NCBI GenBank assembly: GCA_016125265.1
Contig: WGMC01000026.1
Location: forward strand, 1-64,000
DNA length: 64,000 nt
Direction of reading: 5' to 3'
From: Planctomycetaceae bacterium
GTDB lineage: Bacteria; Planctomycetota; UBA1135; GCA-002686595
The stretch's first letter is position 1; the number at the start of each line of letters is the position of its first letter. Made by a program: the position numbers and the translations under genes. Below are positions 15,570 through 23,397 of this stretch, in pieces. A model generated the notes under the pieces. That model saw only the letters and a program-made list of their open reading frames with translations. It did no database searches and was not told the origin of the DNA.

Positions 15570-17069
15570 TCAGAACTGGTTCCAGAGGTACTGGTTCGTG
15601 ACCTCGTGGTGGAACTGGACCTCGGCGATCTTGACGCGCGTGCCGAGGGCCTTCGGGCAGCGTTCGGCCTGGGCGAGCTTGAGCTCGGCGAACTTCTCGT
15701 GCACGGCCGCGCCGAACAGGGTCTTGGCCCAGTCGCTCGACTTGAAGGCGTCGATGGCCTTCTGGATGTTGTCGGGCAGGAAGCGCGTCCGGGTGCGTTT
15801 GCCCTCGTCCTTGTCGCTGTCGGGGCCCTCGAAACCGGTGCGGAAGACCGTGTAGAGGGTCTGGTAGATGTTGGTGTCCGGACCGACGGAACGCACTTCG
15901 ATGCGCGCGCTCTTCTCGTTGCCGAGCGGGATGCGGATCATCGAACCGCGGTCGACCGGCGAGACCTTGATCTGGTTTGGGGCTTCGAAGTGCGGGGCGA
16001 GGCGCCGGTACGCGTTGACGCTCGGGTTCAGCACCAGGCAGATGTCCGACGCGGAGTTGAGGATCCGGTCGATGAACTCCCACGCGAGTTTGGAGACGCC
16101 GTCTTGGCCCTTGGGGTCGTGGAAGACGTTTTTGCCCTTGCGGCTTACCGAGATGTTCGTGTGGGCGCCGGAGCCGTTGATGCCGACGACGGGTTTGGGC
16201 AGGAACGACGCGGTCATGTCCATGCGCGCGGCGATCTGGCGGCAGAGCAGCTTGTAGAGTTGGAACTGGTCCGCGGCGATCAGTGCCTCGCTGTAGGAGA
16301 AGTTCATCTCGAACTGGCTGGGGGCCACTTCGGGGTGGTCCTTCTCGTTCGAGAAACCCATCGCGCGCTGGGCTTCGGCTGCACCATCGATGAATTGGCG
16401 CAGGGGATCGCTGGGCAGCGAGTGGTAATACCCGCCGGTCGAGACGTACTCGAAGTGGCCGGTTTCGTGGAAGTGGCGCTCGGCGTCGCGGCCCTTGAAG
16501 AGGAAACCCTCGATCTCGTTGGCGGCGTAGCAGGTCGAACCGTCTTGCTTGAAACGCTCGCCGAGGAAGCGCTTCAACTGGCCGCGCATGTCGCCCTCGT
16601 AGATGCGGCCATCGCGGCCAAACACTTCGCCGAAGACCAGCACCTTGCCCGGTCCGAAGACGTCCGAGGGCAGCCAGTAGAAGGCGGACCAGTCGATGCC
16701 GAGGCGCAGGTCGCTCTCCGCCTGCACCGAGAAGCCGCGGATCGAACTGCCGTCGAAGGTCAGGTTGTCGTAGCTGCCGAGCAGGAACTTCTTGTCGTAG
16801 TCCAGCATGTGCAGGCGACCTTCGAGGTCGGTGAAGCACACGGTCACGGCCTTGACGAAGGGTTCCGCCTCGAGGTCCGCGATGCGGGCCTTGCGGATCT
16901 TGTCCGCATCCATGCGATCGAGGCGCTGCTGCTTGATGGCGAGGTTCCTGGCCTCGAGTTCGTCGTAGGGGATCTCGAGGAACTGCCGCAGGGGGGCCTT
17001 CTCGATGGCTGGGGCGGAGGACGGGGGGGCAACCTTGGACGCGCGGGAGCGGGAGGGCTGGGTGGCCAT
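15570..17069 (-). CDS. glnA: Glutamine synthetase (type I-like)
   Basis: Makes glutamine from glutamate, ammonia and ATP. 499 aa. Seen are LTFDGSSIRGF near 125 (GSI signature), NEIEGFLFK, EKDHPEVAPSQFEMNF, the ATP-binding KPVVGINGSGAHTN near 295 and IRIPLGNEKSARIEVRS near 370. The N-terminal extension of about 40 residues is rich in Ala, Pro and Ser. The adenylylation motif NLYDLPPEE was not found, so control is probably transcriptional or by feedback. The start is ATG 17069; a good promoter lies upstream. Confidence 0.95.
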   Translation of the reverse strand: MATQPSRSRASKVAPPSSAPAIEKAPLRQFLEIPYDELEARNLAIKQQRLDRMDADKIRKARIADLEAEPFVKAVTVCFTDLEGRLHMLDYDKKFLLGSYDNLTFDGSSIRGFSVQAESDLRLGIDWSAFYWLPSDVFGPGKVLVFGEVFGRDGRIYEGDMRGQLKRFLGERFKQDGSTCYAANEIEGFLFKGRDAERHFHETGHFEYVSTGGYYHSLPSDPLRQFIDGAAEAQRAMGFSNEKDHPEVAPSQFEMNFSYSEALIAADQFQLYKLLCRQIAARMDMTASFLPKPVVGINGSGAHTNISVSRKGKNVFHDPKGQDGVSKLAWEFIDRILNSASDICLVLNPSVNAYRRLAPHFEAPNQIKVSPVDRGSMIRIPLGNEKSARIEVRSVGPDTNIYQTLYTVFRTGFEGPDSDKDEGKRTRTRFLPDNIQKAIDAFKSSDWAKTLFGAAVHEKFAELKLAQAERCPKALGTRVKIAEVQFHHEVTNQYLWNQF

Positions 17070-17136
17070 GGGAGGGGTGCGCCAGGGAGGGCTGCCGCCC
17101 GAACTGGGTCGGCTTCGCCTTGTTGTGGCGCCGGGA

Positions 17137-17164
17137 ACAATAACTTGCGCGCGATTTATGTCAA
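17137..17164 (-). promoter_or_regulatory. Sigma-70-type promoter for glnA
   Basis: On the minus strand a perfect -35 TTGACA (17164-17159) is followed by a 16-nt spacer and -10 TATTGT (17142-17137). Transcription would start near 17130, giving a leader of about 60 nt. The region is markedly AT-rich against its surroundings. It probably also drives the downstream SDR and ridA genes. Confidence 0.7.
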
Positions 17165-17276
17165 GCGACGCCCTTCCAGCGATAACTCTCCACCCATTTA
17201 TGCCACAGGCGAGCCGCAGGACAGCCACAGCCCCTCCCGCCCCCCATCCCGTCCATCCCGGGGGGCCTGCGGACTC

Positions 17277-19601
17277 TTATTGCGGCGGGCCCAGGTACAC
17301 CGACGTCTCGGGCCCCCAACCAAAACCCTCCGCGCCGGGATCCACGTTTCCCCACACAACGACCCAGTCCTTGTAGCGGAACTCGAGGCGCTGGGGTTTG
17401 GCGTCGAGATTCATCGAGACGAACCCCTTGGCGTCCGTCGTGCCGGCGGAGCGGCCGTCCACGAGCAACTCGGCACCTTCGATCGGTGCTTGTTCACGCG
17501 TGGTGACGAGGAAGGTCTGGCCCCACCCGCGTTCGAGCCGAGCTTCGATCACACGGAGGTCCCCGTCCATCCGCATCTGCGTTTCGTTCCCGGTTGCCAC
17601 GCGGTACCCCTCGGCCCGCACCACCCAATGCAGGGGAACACCTTCCGAGACCTTCGCAAAGATCCCCGTCTCCCAGTGCGCGGTGAGACGAACCTCGTCC
17701 CCCGGTTCCCCGTACCACAGACGGACCCAGCGCTCTTCGATGGGACTGCCCGTCAAGGCGTCGATCGCTCGGAACGCGAGATCGAACGTCGGCACATCGT
17801 CCTCGGCGACGAACTCCAGCCCTTCGGCCGGTGACGAGATCCGCATCGCACGAGACTCCCAGCGCAGGTTGTCCAGCGGCTGGATGCTCAGTTCGTACTC
17901 ACCGTGCGGAACGCCTTCGAAGACGAAGTCGGCCGTGTACGCGCCCTTGCGCTTGCGGTATCTGACCGACTTGAACTGGAAGAAGTCGTTTGTGCCAAGA
18001 GCTCGGAGCGTGACGATCGCGCCCTTGGAACGATGCTGACCGGTGCGACTGCGCAGCACACCCGACACGGTTCCGAGGGGAACGTCCGCGACCAGTCGGA
18101 TGTCGAGACGCTCCGTCCCTCCGCTTTCCACGACGACATTCGTTCGCGATGCCGCGTAGCGTTCGGTCAGAACCACCAGTTCGTACTCTCCTTCTGGGAG
18201 CCACCTGAACGCGAAGCCTCCCTTTGGATCCGCGCCGACCTCGTGGATCGGAGACGACGCCGTCGAACTGGCCATCAGTTGGATCCATGCCGTGGGGACC
18301 GGCTTGCCGTCCCCATCGAGCACGGTTCCCTCCAAGGCCCCGCGGGGTTCCAGTGTGATCTTGAGGAGTTCGGGTTCGATGCCCTCGAGCGAACGAACGG
18401 GCGCGCTGCCCGACCAATGACCGTCGCGGCTGCGGACTTGAAGGATAGAGGCCTCTTGCGTGCCAGCGCTGGGTGGCAACAGGCGGATCGGGTGGCGGAA
18501 GCGAGCCCAGACGGGTTCGCCCTGGCGAAGAGGCGCGTTGGGTTCGAGAACGTCGGGCTTCATGACGCTGCCGAAGAGAGATGCCATGCCCGAAGCCGGA
18601 TCGCCTGAAACGGTTCGGTGCAGCTCTCGAAGGCCCGCGAGCTTCTGGGGGAATGTCGCATAGAACTCCCCCACGTCCATTCCGGTCGGCAAGGTCACGT
18701 CGAAGCGGTACGTCGGGCCGATGCCTACTCGAAGCTCAGCCGCTTCCGGCGGCGTCTGTTCGTCGAAGGTGTGTCGATGCTCCATCACCTCCTCGTCGAA
18801 ACCTGAGGGTGCCGTGCGGGACGCGACGGACGCCGGGAGGTCGAGCAGAGCCAACTCCAAAGGCCCGGCTTCGAATCCGCCTTCGCTCACAAACTGTCCG
18901 TCCATGTCCGTGACGATCTCCTCGATCCGCCGGGGCGGTCCGCGGAGCTGGAAGGGCACGGAAGCATCGTCGTCGGCATCTGCTTGTGTTTCGGAAAGGC
19001 GAGCCTCGCCGAACGGCCCCCCGACCCGAAGCAAGAACGCCGGCACCGGTTCGCCGCTGCTTTGGTCCACCAACCGCCCGCGCAGGGGCGCGGCGACGAT
19101 GCGCTCCGCGCGGAAGACGAGCTCCGCGGCGCCGCTGCTCTCTGCTTCGTCCAGCCGGTAGGAACGCGGCGCGGATCGCCAACCATCCGAGACGACCTCG
19201 ACCGTGCGCCGCGCCCGCTCGGGCTCGGGCAGGAGGAACGAACCGTCGGGGCCGGTGAGCGCTTCGGCGAGCACCTGTTTCCCAGACCTCAGCCGCACGA
19301 GCAGTCCCTCGATGGGGTGCTCCGTCGCGGCATCGAGGACCCGCCCGCGCGGACCGGCGACGGGCGATCGCCGGCTACCTTCGCTGGGTGCGGGAGGCTC
19401 CGCCACCAGCGCCGTTGGCGACTCGGCCAGCGGCACCGACTCGCGAGGGTCCGGCGCGGGCGGCTGCGCGGGGGAGGGCACCGCAGCGGGCCCTTGCAGC
19501 GAGGCTCCGTCGTGCGACGTCCCGCCCTCCCAGGCGCAGCGGGCCACGAGGAGGACCAGGCCAAGGGCGACCACAACGGCCGCGATGTGGGGAACTCGCA
19601 T
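17277..19601 (-). CDS. Carboxypeptidase regulatory-like domain protein, envelope-exported
   Basis: 774 aa. An N-terminal hydrophobic signal (residues 5-22, ending LLVARCAW) is followed by a Pro-rich linker to about 75. Several Ig-like beta modules of the carboxypeptidase-regulatory type follow, each with a G-x-V-x-D-x-x-G-x-P pattern: GRVLDAATEHPIEGLLV near 86, GRLVDQSSGEPVPAF near 160, GTVLDGDGKPVPTAW near 410, and later ones. Such modules are structural and occur in large planctomycete surface proteins. No enzyme motif seen. Probably in the same transcription unit as the aspartic protease upstream (136-nt gap). Confidence 0.75.
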   Translation of the reverse strand: MRVPHIAAVVVALGLVLLVARCAWEGGTSHDGASLQGPAAVPSPAQPPAPDPRESVPLAESPTALVAEPPAPSEGSRRSPVAGPRGRVLDAATEHPIEGLLVRLRSGKQVLAEALTGPDGSFLLPEPERARRTVEVVSDGWRSAPRSYRLDEAESSGAAELVFRAERIVAAPLRGRLVDQSSGEPVPAFLLRVGGPFGEARLSETQADADDDASVPFQLRGPPRRIEEIVTDMDGQFVSEGGFEAGPLELALLDLPASVASRTAPSGFDEEVMEHRHTFDEQTPPEAAELRVGIGPTYRFDVTLPTGMDVGEFYATFPQKLAGLRELHRTVSGDPASGMASLFGSVMKPDVLEPNAPLRQGEPVWARFRHPIRLLPPSAGTQEASILQVRSRDGHWSGSAPVRSLEGIEPELLKITLEPRGALEGTVLDGDGKPVPTAWIQLMASSTASSPIHEVGADPKGGFAFRWLPEGEYELVVLTERYAASRTNVVVESGGTERLDIRLVADVPLGTVSGVLRSRTGQHRSKGAIVTLRALGTNDFFQFKSVRYRKRKGAYTADFVFEGVPHGEYELSIQPLDNLRWESRAMRISSPAEGLEFVAEDDVPTFDLAFRAIDALTGSPIEERWVRLWYGEPGDEVRLTAHWETGIFAKVSEGVPLHWVVRAEGYRVATGNETQMRMDGDLRVIEARLERGWGQTFLVTTREQAPIEGAELLVDGRSAGTTDAKGFVSMNLDAKPQRLEFRYKDWVVVWGNVDPGAEGFGWGPETSVYLGPPQ

Positions 19602-19737
19602 GTTGGGTCAACCTCGCGCGACGAGGGGCGCAGGGCTGGGCTCCAGCATAGTCACTGGCGTCCGATGGCGCCCCGAGGACAGTGCGCCCTGGGCCAGACC
19701 CCCGGCCTGGCGCGCCACACACTCGGTCGACCCGGTT

Positions 19738-20841
19738 CTAAGGGTCCCGGGCGAAGCGGATCAGGTCCGAGTTGTAGTCCGCGGTGACCGTGAAGTGCCT
19801 CAGCAGGGTGCCTCCGACGGCGCCCCGCACCACCCGGTCCATACTGTGGATCATCCCGTGGGACCAGTTCCGATCGGGTCGGGTGGCGAATCGCACGGGC
19901 CCCACTTCGTGGCCGCCCAACTTGACCCTCGGCACCTCGATGATGTCCCCGGCCAGATCGGCCTTCGGGTAGTGCTTCCACTCGGGGTGTTCGACGCGCC
20001 ACTTCTCGTAGAGCGACACCGCGATGAACGAACCGCCGAGGGTGCGTCGGTCGGTCTCGAGGAGCTGGCGTCCTTCGTCGGACAGCACCATGGTCGCCCC
20101 CGTGTCGAAGAGCACATCGATCGCTTCGCCCTCGATCTCGATCGTCATGCTCGGGTGGCCGTACAACTTCACCTGGTGTTGGTTCCTCTTGAACCCGAGC
20201 CGTTGGACCTCGGGATCGTCCGCCGTGGACTCCGGAAGCGGCGTACCGACCCAGATCTCTTGGCGCAAATAGTCGAAGGTCCACGACTGCCCCACGAAGA
20301 AGCCCTGGCCGAGGAAGGCCTCCATGTCGGGCATGCTCTTCGTCATGAACTCCAACTCGCCGTCCAAGGGAGGCTTGAGGAGATAGGGTTCGGTGACCCG
20401 CAGGAACGGGTTGCGGAGGACCAGACTCGGCAGCGGCTGGGGCCTGGGATAACTGCGGTCTCCGACGAGGTCGTCGAAGTGCACGTACTCGATGGGCAAG
20501 AGACCCTTGAGCACGCCGTAACGCGACCGAACGGCCAGATCGCGCCGCCGCTCGAGCCCGGGGATCAACATGGAAATGCCGCCCCCGGTGTCGCAGAAGG
20601 CCAGCAGCTCACCGCCCTTCCGCAGCGGGAGTTTCAGATAGAAGCGCTCCCCATCGTCGAAGTGCGCGGCGAGGCGGAGCGGAGTCTCCAACGGCGTCGA
20701 TGGCTCGGTTGCCACCGCTTCGAGATCCGTCGCAGCTTCCGCGTGGTTGCGGTCGAGGCTCCGCACCGTGAAGAAGTAGGCGGCCACCAGCAACAACACC
20801 GCGAGCGCGGTCAAGACGGCGTACTTGAGCAGCCTCTTCAT
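19738..20841 (-). CDS. Retropepsin-like aspartic protease with two DTG motifs, membrane-anchored
   Basis: 367 aa. A signal anchor (LLKYAVLTALAVLLLVAAYF, 4-23) is followed by an exposed domain. The first motif FCDTGGGISMLI is near 82 and the second DVLFDTGATMVLSDEG near 228, each in a hydrophobic-hydrophobic-DTG context as in the two halves of pepsin-like proteases. The C-terminal FATRPDRNW..GGTLLRHFTVTADY matches the last strand of retropepsin-like domains. Single-chain proteins with two such motifs could form an intramolecular active site. The target is unknown. The 59 nt before it separate it from the ketosynthase-like gene on the same strand. Confidence 0.75.
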   Translation of the reverse strand: MKRLLKYAVLTALAVLLLVAAYFFTVRSLDRNHAEAATDLEAVATEPSTPLETPLRLAAHFDDGERFYLKLPLRKGGELLAFCDTGGGISMLIPGLERRRDLAVRSRYGVLKGLLPIEYVHFDDLVGDRSYPRPQPLPSLVLRNPFLRVTEPYLLKPPLDGELEFMTKSMPDMEAFLGQGFFVGQSWTFDYLRQEIWVGTPLPESTADDPEVQRLGFKRNQHQVKLYGHPSMTIEIEGEAIDVLFDTGATMVLSDEGRQLLETDRRTLGGSFIAVSLYEKWRVEHPEWKHYPKADLAGDIIEVPRVKLGGHEVGPVRFATRPDRNWSHGMIHSMDRVVRGAVGGTLLRHFTVTADYNSDLIRFARDP

Positions 20842-20900
20842 GTTCGATCGATCCGGTGCGTGAACAGGATTCCCGCGCGGACAGCGTAGCGGCGGTTGGG

Positions 20901-21602
20901 TCAGCCCGGCGCTGGCGCGCGCAGGTGGCGGCGGCTCAGCTCGCCCAAGGAGACGTCCTGCTCGCCCAGATCCGCCGTGGCTCCCTCCGCGCGCGGGCCG
21001 ATCAGGGCGACGACGGCGAGCAGGGCGGCCGGTCGACCGGCCCGGGGTGCGGCCAGCACCTCGGCGCAGGCGACGAGGGCGAAGCGCGCCTCGTGTTCCG
21101 CGAGGATCGCGCGCGCCTCGGCGAGGGCGGTGCGGCCGATTTCTTGCGGGGCGGCCGGTCCGCCGGTCGGCGCGAGGCAGTACGTGGGTCCGCGCAGGCC
21201 GTGGCGCAGGGCGAGCTCGCCGAGGCACGTGCTCGGCAGCGTGTAGGGAAAGAGCGGCCCGCGCACGATCCCCGCTTCGAGGCCCGCCGCGAACTCGAGG
21301 TCCGATTCAAGGCAGCCGCGCTCCGTTTCGAACACGAGCGCGGTGTCGCGCCGCTCCTCGGCGGAAAGTCGTTTGCCAACGCCAGCGGCTCCTGCCGCGA
21401 TCACGAGCGCCCGCGACACGCGGTCGAGCCGCCGAAAGGTGGGATCCACGAACCCAAAGAGGCGCCGGTGCAGCCCGGGTATGCGCAGCGGGTCGCCACC
21501 CGCGGGCCACTCCATCGGCGCGCGGTCCGTGCCGCACACCCCGACTGCGTCGACCAATCCGAGGCCGAGGAGCGCAAACGATCCCCCGTCGCGATCGTTC
21601 AT
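20901..21602 (-). CDS. Degenerate beta-ketoacyl synthase-like protein (partner/CLF-like)
   Basis: 233 aa resembling only the N-terminal thiolase half of ketosynthases (LPSTCLGELALRHGLRGPTY near 135). At the position of the nucleophilic Cys there is Gly (LAPTGG), and neither catalytic His motif exists. It overlaps the active ketosynthase gene by 4 nt (ATGA). Known type II systems pair an active ketosynthase with an inactive chain-length factor, so a partner role is likely. Last gene of block A of the aryl-polyene-like cluster. Confidence 0.7.
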   Translation of the reverse strand: MNDRDGGSFALLGLGLVDAVGVCGTDRAPMEWPAGGDPLRIPGLHRRLFGFVDPTFRRLDRVSRALVIAAGAAGVGKRLSAEERRDTALVFETERGCLESDLEFAAGLEAGIVRGPLFPYTLPSTCLGELALRHGLRGPTYCLAPTGGPAAPQEIGRTALAEARAILAEHEARFALVACAEVLAAPRAGRPAALLAVVALIGPRAEGATADLGEQDVSLGELSRRHLRAPAPG

Positions 21603-22750
21603 GCGCGCACCACCAGCGCGGCCGCGATGCCGCCAAAACCACTCGCAACCTTCAAGCCGACGCGCTCGCCCAACGGCGCCACCAGCGCCCGCGCGGAGCG
21701 AACCAGGTCCAAGTGCTCCGCCACGTCCGGATCGGCGAGCCCCACGTTCCGGGGAGCAATGCCGCGGCGCAGCGCTTCGATCAGGAGGCAAGTTTCGAGC
21801 ACACCCGCGGCACCCAGCGTGTGCCCCGTCTGCGCCTTGGTGCCAAACGCGGGCGGCGTGGGGCCGCCGAACAGGTCCACGAGGCCGAGTGCCTCGGAGC
21901 CGTCGTTGGCCCGTGTGCCTGTGCCGTGCAGGTGCACGAGGTCCACCTGGCCCACGCCGACACCCGCTTGGAGCAGCGCGCGTTCGGCCGCCAAACGCAC
22001 ACCCGCGCCGACCCGATCTGGCCCCGTCACGTGGCACGCGTCGTTGGCTCCGCCGCGGCCGACGATGCGCGCGCCGATCGACTCCCCCGCGTGCGCGCTG
22101 AGCAGCACCGCCGCCGCGCCGTCGCCGAGGGAAACACCGCGTCGCTCCCGATCGAAGGGCCGGCACGCCGAGGGGTCGAGGGCCCCCAAGCCGCCAAACC
22201 CTGAGAGGATGAGACCGTCGAGCACGTCGACGCCGACCACGAGCACACGCTCGACTTCGCCGCGGGCAATGCGCCGCGCGGCGAGCGACAGCGCCAACAC
22301 GCCGGACGCGCACGCACACGAAACGGCACCGAGCAACGTGGGCGAGTGCAAATCGCCGGAGAGCCGCCGGGCCAGGTACCCGGGCGCGCCCAGCCCGGAC
22401 CCTTCCGGGAGCGAAACCTCGCAGCTCGCACCGGAACCGAGGCCCGTCAGCTCGCCCTTGGTCGAAGCGAGCAAGAGAGGCACTTCCTCGCTCGACATCC
22501 CACCGGCGCGCGCCAACGCCTCGGAAGCGGCGAGCCTGGCGACGTGCAGCGCGCGCTCCTTCGGCGCCACATCGTCGAGTCCGGCTACTTCCGCCGCCAC
22601 CTCGGTAGGCACGGGTCCACCCGCGGTGCGCCGCCGCGGCGCAATCGCGCTGCGACCGGACCAGATGCCGTCGACGAGCGCGGGGGCGCCCACCCCGAAC
22701 CCGGTGACCGCACCCCACCCGGCCACGTGCACGGCGCGCGCGGGGTTCAC
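21599..22750 (-). CDS. Beta-ketoacyl-ACP synthase (ApeO-like ketosynthase)
   Basis: 383 aa with a full Cys-His-His set: SCACASGV near 165, HGTGTRAND near 280 and TGHTLGAAG near 317. The N-terminal 60 residues are Ala/Gly-rich. It would catalyse decarboxylative chain extension on the cluster ACP. GTG start at 22750 overlapping the upstream lipoprotein stop (GTGA). Position after exporter and DUF3261-like genes matches apeO in proteobacterial aryl-polyene clusters. Confidence 0.88.
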   Translation of the reverse strand: MNPARAVHVAGWGAVTGFGVGAPALVDGIWSGRSAIAPRRRTAGGPVPTEVAAEVAGLDDVAPKERALHVARLAASEALARAGGMSSEEVPLLLASTKGELTGLGSGASCEVSLPEGSGLGAPGYLARRLSGDLHSPTLLGAVSCACASGVLALSLAARRIARGEVERVLVVGVDVLDGLILSGFGGLGALDPSACRPFDRERRGVSLGDGAAAVLLSAHAGESIGARIVGRGGANDACHVTGPDRVGAGVRLAAERALLQAGVGVGQVDLVHLHGTGTRANDGSEALGLVDLFGGPTPPAFGTKAQTGHTLGAAGVLETCLLIEALRRGIAPRNVGLADPDVAEHLDLVRSARALVAPLGERVGLKVASGFGGIAAALVVRA

Positions 22751-23397
22751 GGCTGGCTCTCCCCCTCCGGCTCGAGACGCGTTTCTTCGTGGGTCGTGAC
22801 GAGCAGGGTGTAACCGAACCAGCCGTTGTCGAGTTCGAGTCGCGGCGGCGCCAAACGGTTCGGCCCCGATGTCGGCCATTCGTAACGCACGACCACCGCG
22901 CCCGCGGGCACACCGTCGAGGCGCTCGAAACTCCGTTCGCGGAGCAGACCGTCCTCGTACCGCTCTTCGATGCGCTCGCCGAAACGCTCGGCAATGCGCT
23001 CGCCATCGGTCGGCACGGGGCCTTCGATCCAAGGAAAGAGCGCGCGCTGCACGTCGAGCAGCACCGAGCGCGCCGGGATCACAAGATCGCGGCCGCTGTG
23101 GTTCTCGACGGTCACGGCGCCGTCCGCGTAGCGCAGCACGAAACCCACCTGGCCCGCGGGCGAGAGGCCCAGCACCAGGAACTCGCCCTCGACAACCTGC
23201 ACGGCCGCGTCGAAACTCTCTTCGCCCTCCGCCCAACGGGCGCGCACGGTTTGGCGCCACAGGACCTCGGCCCCCAGCGCTGCGCCCGGGCGAAGCTCGC
23301 CCGGGTATTCGGCGTCGCCGCGCACGGTGGTGACCCGTGGCGACACACACGCAGCGACCAGTCCGATCAACAGGACGGAACGAAGCAGCGAACTCAT
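22747..23397 (-). CDS. DUF3261-like outer-membrane lipoprotein (ApeN-like)
   Basis: 216 aa lipoprotein. Signal SSLLRSVLLIGLVAAC has a clear lipobox (LVAAC, Cys17). The body is beta-rich (FDAAVQVVEGEFLVLGLSPAGQVGFVL), which fits a LolB/DUF3261-type fold. The gene sits between MMPL exporter and ketosynthase, exactly where aryl-polyene clusters carry a DUF3261 lipoprotein. It probably takes part in moving the lipid product to the outer membrane. Both ends overlap neighbours by 4 nt. Confidence 0.75.
   Translation of the reverse strand: MSSLLRSVLLIGLVAACVSPRVTTVRGDAEYPGELRPGAALGAEVLWRQTVRARWAEGEESFDAAVQVVEGEFLVLGLSPAGQVGFVLRYADGAVTVENHSGRDLVIPARSVLLDVQRALFPWIEGPVPTDGERIAERFGERIEERYEDGLLRERSFERLDGVPAGAVVVRYEWPTSGPNRLAPPRLELDNGWFGYTLLVTTHEETRLEPEGESQP

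Noticed and set aside
15606..17834. A 742-residue plus-strand frame opposite glutamine synthetase
   Set aside because: glnA on the minus strand is unmistakable and has a matching promoter; the opposite frame has no motif.
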